64,000 nucleotides of DNA from Ischnura elegans (GCF_921293095.1 NC_060251.1:101108566-101172565), one strand, 5' to 3'. Shown: positions 10,621 through 23,232, counted from the first letter of the stretch. Numbers and translations: made by a program. Notes: generated by a model from the letters alone, not told the origin.

Positions 10621-12547
10621 TGATAGTACGAGGAAAGAATGGCATTTTATTGATCATTGATCCTACCTACCATAGCTTGATAGTAAATGAAGGATATTTT
10701 TCTCGTGAGTCGTCTGATAAAAAAATCTTCTCCGAAGTTACTAAGTAAATATGATCTATTTTTGCTCTAGGCTACTTTAAAGGTTCCCATCGTAACTATC
10801 CAAACATATCGGAAAAGCAACGCTTTGTATCGTAACAGTTATCATTTTGATGCATAAAATCGCTATCGCCCGTCAAGGCCCAACAAGATCATACTTGATG
10901 CATCATCTTCAGGAAACGTGCGCTTACATTTTTAATGTATTCCTTTCACATTCTTGTCATGTTTACCAAGCGTACTAGATCCCTTCTCTAATTCTGGGAT
11001 CCAGCTAAGTAGTTTGCTAAGAATGGGCATCAACGCTTGAGAGGCTCTAACTCGACAGCAGGCGGCTACTCAGTCAGTTTGAGGTCCTTTCTATGGTTGG
11101 TTTCACTCGGATGCCTTCCGGGAATTTAGTCACGTAATAGGGAGCCGTCGACCGAACTACGCCTCGCGACGCTGCGTCACGCGCACCTTTCACCCGCATG
11201 TCTTTCCGCATTGAAAATCGATCGTGATTTACGTGATCCTCCGATGTCACGACTGTGACGATTCATTCATTCGTGTTGTAACTTATTTTCACGCTGTTGT
11301 CATAGAAACTGACACGATTCTCGCCTAACGACCCAAGTGTAAAAACTGTGTCAATTGAAAATCTAATAAATATCAATTGGTTTGAAGTTAAAATTCATCC
11401 GTATGGCATCAAAAAAATCAATTAATGCAATTTAATTCGTTTAAAGGGATACAATTATTCGAACCACGATTACAGTAAGCATCCGTCTTGTAGTATCTAG
11501 ACCGGTTTCATTTTTCTTCAAATTATTTGGTCGACGAAGGAAATACGGTTCATTTATATGTAGCTTTGGGTAGCACTAATTTCTTAAACTGTCTGCTCCA
11601 AAAAACATCGGCATCAATGACATCTAATTCATGACCATTTTGAAGAAATGTACCGGTTTTCTCTAAATCATTTCAGAGTATTTCATTTTCTTAAAAATCG
11701 TGAATAGAAATTTAGGTATTGGCATTCAACGGAACGCCTTTAATGGGTAAAATATGAGGGAGACCTTAAGTGAGGAAAACTCGTTACAGACACGATACGT
11801 GATTGTCGACCTGAAGACGCGAATCCAATAACGCAGGAATGAAACTGTTTGAAGTACCTCTTCTAATCTTAATACGGAATTCGTTAAGAATACTTTTAAG
11901 TTGGCTTCATGTGTCTTTTTACAGGGAGCTATCGCCGAAGCAAAGTTTTCTCAAATCACCCTTCTGAAAACTGAGGGTTGAAGTGTGGCTTTAATCGTAG
12001 CCTACAACGTAGGCTACGCTTTAATATGTACTTACACTCTGTTTATAGAACGAGTCGGCTTCTAATTTCAGTTGGTATAGTTAGGAATCCTTTGAAGTCA
12101 TACTTCACAGTGGCTCTGAGTTAATTGCCGGGTAGACAATTTTCTTGGAAATTAACTTTTCCATCACGAAAAATTCACGATTCAAAAATTCAAAATATTT
12201 AAGCAATTATATAAAAGTGCTGTTTCCCCCTCCGTGGTATTTTAGTGGGTGGCTTATTCTAAACTTTTTGGAACTTCTTCAATGACTCATTGAAATAAAT
12301 TTATTTTCCTGGGTAATGTAACCATCTTGGTACTTCAGCGCCGGTCATTTGATTTGCCGCTTCCGTTATGTTTTTCTACCGATAGTTAGCGCACACGGCT
12401 AAACGACCACTAGGGTTTCTTTCGAATACCAGTTGCAGTCAAGTTTATGCATTAAATTTGCGTTTTGTCGGCTCAGCTGTGTACTCAGAGAAAAAAAGAA
12501 TATACTACTGCTTTTAATTCCTTGTCTTTATTGTGTGATAATTGTAG
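10621..12547. other. no recognisable gene
   Basis: Unique-looking sequence with a higher-GC patch around 11040-11330. An inverted pair, GTAGCCTACAACGTAGGCTAC, occurs near 11997-12017. No reading frame longer than 60 codons and no transposon ends were found. Confidence 0.4.
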
Positions 12548-12612
12548 GGAGGGTTACCGTAGAAGTCGCACTTGGACACCTAAATACACTTTCGCAATTC
12601 CTCTTGTTAAAA
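12548..12612 (+). other. candidate internal exon (65 nt)
   Basis: A pyrimidine-rich stretch ending TTGTAG precedes this block and a consensus donor GTAAGT follows at 12613. Two of the three frames are open across it. The splice signals are good, but 65 nt of openness is weak evidence and no neighbouring exon was identified, so this may be chance. Confidence 0.2.
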
Positions 12613-13584
12613 GTAAGTACACTTTATTCTTCTGTGAAGAGCGTCTGTTGATTGCTGTAACACTTGGGAAAATCTGTGATTTGAATGATAACAGGTTATA
12701 AATTCTGGATTTGACTGTTAACATTCGGAATGTCTTTTGAAGGAACACCAGTAAAATAATGAAGGGCCACGATGCTTACGTTGAATTCTTGAAGGCTGTA
12801 TCTGTTCGCAATAAGATACTCGGCAATGTTTTCTCCTTTGTGCATTTTTAATTTAATTCGAGAAACGTCTACTTAGTGATATTTCCGCTGGTCACGAGAG
12901 AAATGCATTGAGTATTGCCAAACGAGACTTATGACAATATGATTTATGTTCTGGGGTAAATTTATATTAGGGATTGTGGATACTTCAATTTTATCTCTTC
13001 CCTGTAATAATGCCATTTGAATTATAGAGCGAAGCCTTGGATTGGTTAGTTGTTGATAACAGAGAAGTTATCAGGCATCTGTAATAGCATGATAATATTC
13101 TAAATAAAATTGCACCATGTTTTAGTTCCTGTCTGGGAGTTTCTGCTGTCACCTTCATGTTGACTGTAGAGGGATAAATCATACACTCCCCATTTTAGAT
13201 TAGCTCATAGAGACAGAGGTAGAGGGGTAGTTCAACATACATATGTGCTTAGTTGTTTGAGTTATAAAAATGATGGCAGAAAACATTAATTCTTCGAAAC
13301 TTTGTGGCAGGCATCATTCTATTGGCACCTTTTTGATGTATATTCTACCAATTCGCTTAATTTTCAACAACACATCGTGCCTCCTTTTTAATTTTGCTCA
13401 TTGTAACAGTTTCCAATTATTCCATCCCTGAATCATTTTGATCTATGCGTCCCAAATGCTTGGAAAAACGATGACGAGACGATGTTCTGATGAAGTTATT
13501 CATTCTCATCTTGTGTCCCTTGCAGTCATTAGGCTTTCCTTTAACCTGAATGCCATCATATTTTTTACTTATCCCATCCACCAG
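12613..13584. other. no recognisable gene
   Basis: AT-rich sequence. Short open frames at 12991-13182 and 13438-13650 carry no recognisable motif. Confidence 0.4.
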
Positions 13585-13645
13585 CCAGTGGCGGCTCGTG
13601 AGTCAAATGCTAGGGGGGGCGCACTCCACCGGGGGGTCATAATTT
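13585..13645 (+). mobile_element. hAT-type terminus, unpaired
   Basis: The sequence starts CAGTGGCGGCTCGTGAGTC and soon enters a GGGGGGGCGC run, like the ends of the hAT MITEs at 9312 and 34944. I found no matching right end in the next 1.5 kb, so the element's extent is unknown. Confidence 0.5.
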
Positions 13646-14212
13646 TTTAATATTTCGTGTATTTTATTAAGTTTTTACGGCAATCTAGGAATTAAATTTT
13701 GTGATGCCATATGTTCCGTTTTTTTCAACAAAAATACCTAGTTCTCCTAATAAGGCTTGATTAATAAATACTAAATGCAGAAGACTCTCGGTCATACGGA
13801 TCGGCTTAGTCCGGACTCTCGATTATACTGATCAATGATCTTGAAGAATAAAAATATATTTGCTGCGATATTATGCAAATACAAACGAAAATACGTTTTA
13901 GCGCCTACATTCTTCGTGCGGATATGCCCGCAATACACTTCTGTTGTTCGCTTTGCAATCATAATGCGTTATTTGTCAAATCTATACAACATTTGCAATG
14001 ATTTAGGTAACAATGACACTTATAACACCTGAGGAGGGAGGGGAGTGTCACAGACTTCCACTAGGCAAAAAACACTACTAGAATGCGCGCGCTTTGCTAT
14101 TGCAGATGTACACTTTGATGGCGGTGTTCGCGTTGTTTCTTGAATACAGTATGATTTAAAATCAACAATTAAACATTTCTCACACATTTTTAACATAATC
14201 TGAAATACTCAC

Positions 14213-14343
14213 ATGCCTTTAGTTATATTGCAGAAGTCCATCCTTCTTTCCTTTTGTCCAGCAAAGTGATCAATTACAAGTTCGTTGAAATCAGCGCCGG
14301 ACAACAATTTCTTTCCCATTGAACGCATGGCAAGGGCACTAGT
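14213..14343 (-). other. candidate internal exon (131 nt)
   Basis: On the minus strand the block lies between an acceptor (TTTATTTATAG) and a GTGAGT donor and has exactly one open frame, 43 codons, including MGKKLLSGADFNELVIDHF. The residue mix looks protein-like. No partner exon or known domain was found. A hAT-type end lies 570 bp away, so it could be part of a transposon gene. A 43-codon open block can also arise by chance. Confidence 0.25.
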
Positions 14344-14644
14344 CTATAAATAAACAAGGGACGACACAAAATAGGCCGACGAAAAATACGACCAAAAAGA
14401 ACAAGGTGCCTGGACACAGAATTGTGACAATTTTTCCCTATATTTCCCTAAAAAAAAACGAGCACTGTTGATTAATTCAAAATTGTCTTCTTGAATGTAC
14501 ACACAGCGCTAAGAAACTTCTTAATCGGCAATTACGCACAGTTAACTCCTCGAAAATGATGTCTGAACTCATTTCACTCCGTTCCTTCCGAGAGTCTTGC
14601 CGTTACTATAAGGACGACTCAAGGGAGATAGAAGTCGTGGTCAA
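14344..14644. other. no recognisable gene
   Basis: No terminal repeat, exon or RNA was recognised in this spacer. Confidence 0.35.
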
Positions 14645-14932
14645 CTAATGCTGATTCAGCTGACGGACGAATTTAAGGTCAGCAAAGGCATTTAAACAAA
14701 CAAGGACGTCACGGACCATCTCCTTGAGTCTAAGATTCATATGTGGCAAACACACGAGACGCCAACGGGTCGCATTTGGAATAACCATGTCTTCGAAATC
14801 ATTGCCATGATATAATAGAATATAAATTCTAGATCGTAAAAGACGACGACTCTGAGCCACAGATAGGAGTTGTAAGGATCTCCGCACTGATATGAACTCT
14901 TCGAAGCCATTTAAATCAGACCGAAGTGGACA
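14645..14932 (-). other. unrecognised open frame
   Basis: A minus-strand frame open for about 95 codons, with an internal ATG at 14887 giving 80 residues. It is mixed in composition, with segments such as SVAQSRRLLRSRIYILLYHG and LRLKEMVRDVLVCLNAFADL and a stop at 14645. No known domain, promoter or splice context is evident. It abuts a decayed tRNA-like sequence, so it may be the body of an old repeat. Calling it a gene would be speculation. Confidence 0.2.
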
Positions 14933-14985
14933 TTTTCCGTCAGACAGCTACCGCTCTGCCGCTGAGGAATTAGGTGAACATGAAC
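14915..14985 (-). repeat. possible tRNA-derived SINE remnant
   Basis: The reverse complement reads CTCAGCGGCAGAGCGGTAGC followed by GTCTGACGGAAAATGTCC, resembling the D-arm and anticodon arm of a tRNA-derived SINE head. The expected B-box is badly degraded, so this is tentative. Confidence 0.3.
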
Positions 14986-15562
14986 TAAAAAAACAAGGAC
15001 GGCTAGAAAAATGATGAACCTACACACAAAGGGTCCGTTGTACGCGGCACTTCTTGACAGTCATTGAATGACTCTATTTAAAGTCACGTTTTACGGGTTA
15101 AATCATGTTTAATCCTTCACCCTATCACGCACGCGCCTATTTCTTAAATTATAAATCAGTGGGGAATGTTAACTGATTTTTTCTAATACTGCAGGTCTTT
15201 TGATAAATTTATCTGAAAAATAGGTACCGCATTTCTAAACATCGGGAAGATATGAATACATTGTTCAGGCCTAAACATTATAATATTAGTTTCCCCAAGG
15301 TTCTTGAAATCCGTAATCATAATAGAACTGTGGCAAATACTCGAGAATGGTTTTCCTACATCAATACGGCCTTTAACTGGTTGGATTTTATGTGTTCCGG
15401 AATTCAAACACCAAAAAACGCAAGCATAATGGGATAATTTATTTTCTGTAGCAATACCTACCAGTAATTAAAAATTAAAATCGTATAACTACACCCAGTA
15501 CAGTGATCATTCTGATTCCGTACGTCCCTTTTCTGTGGCAGCACCAAGTAGACGCCAGATTA
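14986..15562. other. no recognisable gene
   Basis: Spacer leading to the mariner. Overlapping short frames on both strands (15183-15407 and 15252-15437) have no recognisable content. Confidence 0.4.
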
Positions 15563-15564
15563 TA

Positions 15565-16516
<952 letters not shown>

Positions 16517-16518
16517 TA

Positions 16519-16927
16519 CGCCCGCCGGCCTGCGCAGCGATGTCAACTCACACGTCGCTCTGCGCATTTTCGGACGACGTCCCAAGACTTCCATAAGACA
16601 CAACGTTAGACGCGTCATAGCACCAGCGGCCCCCACCACTACCACTCTCCATATGACTGCATGGGGATGGATTGGGACGTTCTGGCCAGCGCCCCACGGC
16701 TACAAATACGAACTTCTCGCGCTATTTCTTTTCGTGTTTTTCCAACACTTTCGATGTATGGGACTGAAAAAACACTTTGATTAATCAGATGTATAATTAT
16801 AAATTAATAGATTTTTATTATTTTTACTTTTTCAAATATTTGGGAGGGGCGGCGTCCGAGAGTCCTTATGGGCAAACCGCCACTGCCACCAGCTCCTGCA
16901 ACCCTATCAAAGACTGTAAGGAACGCC
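16519..16927. other. no recognisable gene
   Basis: GC-richer patch at 16519-16700, then AT-rich sequence. Overlapping plus-strand open frames run out of the mariner (16341-16784) and are antisense read-through, not genes. Confidence 0.4.
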
Positions 16928-17160
16928 CAGGGGCGGATCCAGGAATTCTTTCTGGGGGGTGGCACAAGCAAGGCCGTACCCAGGATTTTATTCTGGGGGG
17001 GGGGGGGGGGCGCGAGGATACCTCGTAATACAAAACGAACGCAATGATAGTGGGACCGTAATAAAAATCTTGAATAATTTTAAGGGTCTGGGGGGGGGGG
17101 GGGGCACGTGCATGGGCAGATCTAGGGGGGGACCCCCCCTAGATCTGCCCATGCCAACGC
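16928..17160. mobile_element. stack of truncated hAT-type ends
   Basis: Three different GGG-flanked transposon ends lie within 230 bp: CAGGGGCGGATCCAGGAATT at 16928, GCCGTACCCAGGATTTTATT at 16973, and GGGCAGATCTAGGGGGG at 17114 followed by its mirror image. Runs of 12-16 G separate them. None has a clear distant partner, so this looks like repeated insertion and deletion at one spot. Confidence 0.6.
17110..17154. repeat. perfect 45-nt palindrome
   Basis: The 22-nt arms GCATGGGCAGATCTAGGGGG(GG) and their exact reverse complement are separated by one base, A17132. It probably formed from the two inverted ends of a MITE whose middle was lost. Confidence 0.9.
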
Positions 17161-17227
17161 CTGATCATCCAGGAACCTCACTAATTTAAACATCAGTTAT
17201 CACACTTAAACTCCTTCCTTTCTCCCA

Positions 17228-17922
17228 TACTATACTCCTTTATCACCTTTCTCCTCTACGTACACTGTAAAAGAATCACAATATTGCCTTTGCTTACCCA
17301 CCAAGGTTCTCTGGTGGCAAGACTGCAAATGAGGCACCTATTCCTATGCTGATTCTTTCAAGAATTCCCAATAACTTTACCTTTTCTCCTATATAATACG
17401 CTTTTTGAAAATATATTATGTTGTCAAACACATTTCTGGGTCTAGTTAAGGTCCTACTCCACTGGGGTCCTCCTTTTCGGCCTTCGCATTATGGGTTGAC
17501 TTCCCTTTCTGAAACCAAACTGATCGTCACCTGAGCAATTTTTGTGCTTGCCTGGCATTTTTTGATTTATGATCTTCAATATCTCTTTTTGCCGTTTTTT
17601 TACTTTTTTGCTGTTTATTAGTTCTTGGTCTGTCCATTTTAAAGATTTCCTTATTTCAGCTGTGGGATTTCAACTGCCTTTAATGTGGCCATGTACTGTC
17701 CTCATAAATCTTTCAGAATAGTTTGTAAAACCTGTTTCTCTCAGCCTTCTCTACACTTTTTCAGAATCTCCCATGGGCCTAATGCCCATGACTTATGTTT
17801 TCCTTGCTCTCATATCTCAAAAGACTTTTACAGTATTCTGCATCTAACGTACTCTACTCCAAGATTATTCTCATCCACCACACTTTTCTTCTCTATGTTT
17901 AACCCTTTCCTGCCTGCACCTA
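17228..17922 (-). mobile_element. LINE reverse-transcriptase fragment
   Basis: On the minus strand near 17500-17540 the sequence reads DDQFGFRKG, the conserved RT block of endonuclease-RT LINEs, preceded by a Lys-rich KKRQKEILKIINQK-like stretch. Before and after it are many stops and frameshifts. A likely companion endonuclease domain lies on the same strand at 19360-19940. The MITE at 17923-18597 sits between them. No intact frame remains and the 3' end is undefined. Confidence 0.55.
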
Positions 17923-18597
17923 CAATAGGGTGGTTTCCTTTTATTTTTTTTATTTCCTAAATCGAAAGTTTATTACTCCTGGAGTACGTATTTCACGCTT
18001 TTAGATTTTTAAATGACAATATCTATTTTTTGCAATAAAATGAAATGTGAAAATTTTTGAGCGCACCTAAATGAGACGGCTAACTATGAATGCTGGGAAA
18101 ACTCTGTGTGATATTGTTCTGGTTCCCGCTGCCGCAAAAGAGGTGACCTTGGGGCGAGGCTTTGAGCGCTGATACAACGCAGGATGCTAGCAGATAGCAG
18201 AGTACCCTGCTAGCTGGTAGCACTTGACTTAAATAAGGATTATTTATACCTTATCAAAGGAAGAAAACTTTCCGACCATAGGCAGTTTTAATAGGTGATT
18301 ATTTAAAGATGTTTCCCTGAGCTCTGTATCTCATGCATGCATTGGTAATCTCACAATCAGACGATGTAAAACTCCTATCTACTCGTATAGAAACCAGGTC
18401 CCTGTGACGTCACGTGGAGTGGCATCGCATGGGCACCAATCTGGGCTTTTTGAAATGAGGATAAAATTGACCATTGCCATTTGTCTAAACTGGTATTCCT
18501 GAAACCAAATAATTTGTGTATTATGAATACACTAATGGTGGGAAATGAATCGCAATCAATGCCTTTCGTTTTCTATGATGAAGGAAACTACCCTATT
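17923..18597 (-). mobile_element. non-autonomous DNA element, copy 2 (inverted)
   Basis: The reverse-complement partner of 2351-3018 and the same length within a few bases. The ends read CAATAGGGTGGTTTCC and GGAAACTACCCTATTG, a better inverted pair than in copy 1. Shared interior blocks include CTCCTGGAGTACGTATTTCA, GATGCTAGCAGATAGCAG and GTGACGTCACGTGGAGTGGC. Many substitutions separate the copies, so neither is recent. Confidence 0.8.
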
Positions 18598-19359
18598 GGA
18601 AAATGTTTTCCGCTTTACGAGCAGAATGAGAATATCTTTAACCTCTCTGTACGGAGGTCTTTTTTGGGGTGGAGTTCCCCTGGTATTTTCGTCCCTCAGA
18701 TTTGGGACCCAGCTCAACGGGGCACACGTCCCGTACTCCAGCCACTGGACAACTCCCTCTAACCCTATCGTAGCATGAACCCACGGTCAACTTATAGTGT
18801 TACCAGTGTTTTTTTTTCAACCAAAAATTGTATTTGATTTTCAATAATTTACTCTTCTAAAAGAATTACTAACATTTTTTAAGCATTGTGGAATTTTAAT
18901 CAGATTTCTTGCAATATTAACAACAAAGTTTGTAAATAAAAGGTAACAAGGCTATAAGTGTGTAAGTCCATTATTTTTAATGCTAAAATTTCGTTTACAA
19001 ATTGCTTTCGCACAGAACAAAACAAAGAATTCATTGTAAAGTATAAAAAATTGTAGTATGCAACAAAATATATTATTGAAACATCTATTGACAATATATG
19101 TAACCACTTCGCAATGGATTCCTGCACTGAGGATGATCATAAATGAGTGGGAGGGTCGGGCTTTATTGCATGGGGAGTGGCCGATTCGCTACGCTGGGTC
19201 CCAGGCCGGGCCTGAATGCATCAGACAATTGCTACCTCAGCGGTCACTTCCCAACAGCGATTGGCTGCCAGAGCCAACGTCCACTCGTTTGTGTTGAAAA
19301 ATCAGGACAGCTATACCTGACGTCAGGTGTCATGGGTTTGAAAATTCCCATCGGCTCCA
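18598..19359. other. no recognisable gene
   Basis: GC-richer patches at 18660-18780 and 19141-19375, the latter with a small GACGTCAGGTGTC / CACCTGACGT inverted pair, sit between AT-rich sequence. They are possibly pieces of old repeats; no class is assigned. Confidence 0.4.
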
Positions 19360-19940
19360 CCTGACGTTCGGTGCGAAAGTGCTAATCTTTCTGCTTTGTT
19401 TCTACTGTCAGGTCAGTTCACTGACTCATCCTCCACTTATTCATTCCACCTCTTCGTTCTAAACTCTTCTTTTTTTACTTTCGTCCTTAACTTCTTTGCC
19501 TTAATATTTTGCATGCCATGTTTTCTTATACCATCCTTTTATGACTTTCATTTCCCTAATTATTTCCTTCAGTTACTCATACACTCCTTCTAATTATGTA
19601 CTCCTTTCTATGGTTGCTAGTTGACGTGCACACCTGAATCACTACAAGTATGGGGGAACATGCCAATTTTCACTGACATAATCCTATCACTTGCTTGTTC
19701 AATGCATTCCACTTACTTAGTTACCTATTTTATACCAAATTTATCCCATCTTGACTTTCCTCGTCTCCAGTCACCTTGTCACTCCAATGATACCTGCTGT
19801 CTCTCCTTACCTCACTTAGCCTCAAAATATCTCTGATCCCCTTCTCTGTGTCCTTCTCTTTGATACTTTCTAGCTTACATTCCCTCATCCTTGTCTTAGC
19901 ATTCCATGTCCCTACATTCATTGCTCCATTCTTGGCCATC
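19360..19940 (-). pseudogene. LINE endonuclease domain, decayed
   Basis: On the minus strand, beginning near 19925, the reading is MNVGTWNAKT, CKLESIK, ILRLSEVRR, then decayed pieces VTGDE, SVKIGMFPHT-like (here QWKLACSPILV) and QVCTSTSNHR. This is the order of the apurinic-type endonuclease (EEP) domain at the N-terminus of endonuclease-RT LINE proteins: the GTWN start, SE(V/C)RW catalytic Glu block, and TSNHR. The GDWN block is not recognisable. Multiple stops and frameshifts are present. It is likely the 5' part of the LINE whose RT lies at 17.2-17.9 kb. Confidence 0.65.
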
Positions 19941-20230
19941 TTTTCTTCTTTTTTGGATACTGTATCTAATGATAAGTCCTTGCTAGGGTTTCACATGATA
20001 ATGGCCTCAGGGTCCTTGCTAACCATGCTGCCTGAAGCAGCACTCTTATTTAAGTGTCATGTCCCACTAAATGAGTTTCTGAGGCTCATGTGATTATATG
20101 TATTCCCTATTTTGAGTTCTTGCTGTGTACCATATCCATCGTTTCTGTGTTTTTTTACAGGACTCCGTAGTTAGGATTACTTTTAGTCTGACTCCTACTC
20201 TTCCACCTCCAAATTTGGCTGGGGTGATCG
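19941..20230. other. no recognisable gene
   Basis: Spacer between the LINE 5' end and the next mariner; it may include LINE 5' UTR. Confidence 0.35.
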
Positions 20231-20232
20231 TA

Positions 20233-21129
20233 CGAGGGTGGTACCAAAAGTAAGGTTCCCATATTTTTTACAATTGGAAAACTTTGTTAATTGTTATTAA
20301 TTTTCACATCGTTGAAAATCTTACACTTTTCGCTCCAGCTTTTGTGTCCCTAAGTTGAAGAAGTCTCCTGCCAGCCCATTGAGGAAGCGTGTGACCTCTT
20401 CTCAGACTTCATCGTCGTTGAAGCGTATGCCACCAAGAGTTTTGTTTCGGGGGTGTAATGGAACACCCATGTTTCATCTTTTGTGACGATAGACTACAAC
20501 AACTTCTCCTTGTGGCCTCCCCCTCACATTTTTGAAAAATTTGCGAACATAGTCAAGGCATTGCTCCTTGCATCCATCAGTTAGCATCCAGGGGGACCCA
20601 GAGAGCACACATCTTGCGATAACCCAACGTTTCTGTTTAAGTTCTTTCAATTGTGCTGAGGGAAGCTTCAGGAATGCTTTCAACAAGTTCACAGACAGTG
20701 ACTCTCTGATCTTTGAGCAGCTCACCGTTGATCTTCTGGAAAATCGCATCCAAAACCCGGTGGTCTTCCACTCCATTCTTCATCGTGAACTTCTGTGCGA
20801 CCCTCAGTAAAAAAGCCCTGCACCATTTGCGGATGTGCTGAACGGACATGCACTCTTAGCCATAAACTTCAGTCAGTTGCCGATGAATCTCCATTGGGGG
20901 TAACTTCCTTGCATAAAGAAATCGGATTACTGCTCGAACCTCACATTTGGCAGGAACAGGGATCAACACTTACATTGTTGCGAAGCCAATAATGAGCGAC
21001 ATTGTGTTTCTCGGATGGGTGGACTTGAGAGTAGGGGAACCACTGCACTGCACAATTGTTGGATTTTGCCTAGCACCTTCCCTCAACGTTGTAGCTCATT
21101 TGGAACCTTACTTTTGGTAACAACTCTCG
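20233..21129 (-). mobile_element. mariner element lacking its catalytic core
   Basis: The inverted ends CGAGGGTGGTACCAAAAGTA and CGAGAGTTGTTACCAAAAGT (right end, reversed) are flanked by TA at 20231-20232 and 21130-21131. On the minus strand the N-terminal helix-turn-helix is readable from about 20945: VRAVIRFLYARKLPPMEIHR, QLTEVYG, a stop, then MSVQHIRKWCRAF. LLKDQRVTVCELVESIPEAS marks the second helix-turn-helix. After MLTDGCKEQCLDYVRKFF the catalytic DDD region is missing and the frame rejoins the C-terminus at TLGGIRF and EEVTRFLNGLAGDFF. At 897 bp it is a deletion derivative with frameshifts and is not active. Confidence 0.88.
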
Positions 21130-21131
21130 TA

Positions 21132-22024
21132 CCTAGATTAATTTTGAATTATCTCCACCACTCTAAGAGTCATTCGAACTGATAACACTTTTGATGGAGA
21201 TGTGGTTACAGCCCAAAGTAGTGGTAAGTCTGTAGAAGCCAAGTATGAATAGAAATTGCAATCTCTTTAAAGTCATTATTGGGGTAATGGAGACCTTGAG
21301 GACCTTTCTGTTTTGAAAAGCATCTTCCCATAAATATCTAGTCATCTTCTGTAAAATGTGTAACGAAATTGAATCACAAGTAGAATAGATGATGAGTGAA
21401 GATCAACATATTCTCCAATCAGGGAGGGATGCGGTGACACACATATGTATTTACTGAAATAAATCATTTGAAAAGAAAATTCATGGTAGTGTTTCTCAGC
21501 AGGGAAAAGCCAATGAATCTATTTTATGACAATCTATTTGGAAAAACTTAGGAGAAGTTTTTGTCAATATGTGCTTCATTAACTTGATTAAAAAATGTAC
21601 AGAGTGCATAAATGTGTAGTAAAGACCAGTTTGAGGAATGCCAAATGGTCTGAAGTTGCACAATTTCACCATGTGTGTCGTAACTAGATAATTTAACAAG
21701 AAAAATTTAATTTCAAATCGAAAACAACTGATAAAATAATTTGCTATAGTGTTATATCACATCAGCTTAGCAGTGTGAGAATTTCACTAAGCTTGAAGAA
21801 AATTCTTTACCTTACCAGGGATCATCAGATATTTGATAATTTTAGTCTAGTCTTTGGCAAGCAGCTGTGCCAAGTCTCAGTTCAGGTAATCTTAACTTAG
21901 ATTGATGGGCAAGGGATAAGAAAATTAACTCAAATAAGCTATGAATGTTTTCAGGGAAGTATCTTTAAATAGAAAAGCGGATAAAACTTCCTTGAAAATA
22001 GGTTAATTGTATATTAACGCATAA
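21132..22024. other. no recognisable gene
   Basis: AT-rich. One plus-strand frame without an ATG runs open for about 70 codons around 21733-21885 and meets a GTAATC donor-like site, but nothing supports it as an exon. Confidence 0.35.
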
Positions 22025-22121
22025 TATGAGAGTAAACTTAAATTTTTTTTATCATTGAATTTGATATTTATTTACATTTTTGGAAAGGTCATGGTTTCAG
22101 CTTTTTTTGATGAAGTCACCC

Positions 22122-22350
22122 AAGTAACATTGACCGTTGGGCCTCGGTTGGGGAACCGTAGTCACGGTTGGCTCATTGTGGGTGGATATGCCTACCAAAT
22201 TCCGCTGTTGGCCCAACGCAGATATTGTTCGTTGGCCCAACAAAACGGTTTATGCTGTTGGCCCAACGGAAATCCCCAACGATGGCCCTACGAAATGGAT
22301 TATCATTGGGCCACCGTTGGGACATCATACCATTATAGTACGATTGCATA
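22122..22350. repeat. left subterminal array of TTGGGC/GCCCAA motifs
   Basis: Repeated words such as CCGTTGGGCC, GTTGGGG, TTGGCCCAAC and GGCCCAACG occur roughly every 15-30 bp in both directions. Open frames over it (22055-22384, 22137-22598) come from this simple composition and are not genes. Confidence 0.8.
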
Positions 22351-22387
22351 CGTTTTGCAGGATACGGTTCACATGGTTCCCTAGCAA

Positions 22388-22418
22388 CCTAACAACCAAA
22401 ACTTGTTTGGTTGTTAGG
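22388..22418. repeat. hairpin, 13-bp perfect stem
   Basis: CCTAACAACCAAA (22388-22400) and TTTGGTTGTTAGG (22406-22418) pair perfectly around ACTTG. It lies inside the 2.57-kb element beside its left motif array. Confidence 0.85.
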
Positions 22419-22476
22419 GATTGCTTTTATTCCAGCCTTTATATGTTAATCATTCACTATGTCTTTGTGATAGCAG

Positions 22477-22530
22477 TTAAACAAAATAAGTCGAGTGCTT
22501 CTAACAAAAATAAGTCATTGACCTCATTTG
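22477..22530 (+). other. candidate exon A of gene inside the element
   Basis: Preceded by TGTGATAGCAG and followed by a strong donor, TTTG|GTAAGT. The frame KQNKSSASNKNKSLTSF is open and ends in phase 1. That matches the 2-nt start of candidate exon B, forming a GAT (Asp) codon across the junction. The peptide is Ser-, Lys- and Asn-rich, like a disordered linker. Phase agreement between two independently bounded blocks is the reason to take it seriously. Confidence 0.35.
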
Positions 22531-22645
22531 GTAAGTCTTACAAAACTGGCATTCCTAAAATCATGTTACCTCAAACAGATAGTTTCGTGGAATTTTAAAC
22601 TTTTCATCATTAATTTAGATAGATCGATATGTATATTTTTTTCAG

Positions 22646-22752
22646 ATTGTGGCATATCTAGTATCAGTGGAAGTTTTAATGAAAACAGTGTTTCAATGGA
22701 CAAAGTGAGTGATTTAGACCTCTCTGAAGAGAATGAGATTGAATTTATATGA
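22646..22752 (+). other. candidate exon B of gene inside the element
   Basis: The acceptor is excellent (TATATTTTTTTCAG at 22632-22645). The frame continues exon A as DCGISSISGSFNENSVSMDK. At 22705 a GTGAGT donor would end the exon in phase 0. If it is not used, the frame goes on through SDLDLSEENEIEFI to a stop at 22752, giving an acidic C-terminus. The function is unknown. The intron between A and B would be 115 nt, a normal insect size. Confidence 0.35.
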
Positions 22753-23232
22753 GTAAATCTAAATAACATCTGCACAGTTATTATTTTATGGAAAATACAT
22801 CAACTATTATACTCAATCAGTGTTTCTGTGATTCCTATTAATATCCCTAAATTTTGCACTTATTGTTAGCCACATTCTACATATCCTTTTCTCCAAAATG
22901 GCATCAAATTCCATTTTGCTTTGTTTATTTCTTTCATTATCTATCCAAATCTAAATGTAGAAGTCTCATCTCTCTGGTATCTTAAATAAACATTGCTCAT
23001 ATGCATTTGATTTATCAAATTTTACTTTTCCTTCCCATATAATTTCTTGAAGTACCTATCCCCAGTCGAACTTGAATTTTATTTCATTTGCTTCTTCAAC
23101 TTTCCAGGTTAAATCATATTCCATATTGCGATTCCTGTATCTTTCATTGTGTAATGATTGCCAAAGTCGTATTCAATTATCAGTCCATCATTCTAGGCTA
23201 TCGTTGGTTTCATTGATTTTAGTTTCTTTTAG

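Noticed and set aside
22055-22598. overlapping frames of 109 and 153 codons
   Set aside because: Produced by the GTTGGGCC motif array; only the splice-bounded 22477-22530 part was kept as a candidate exon.
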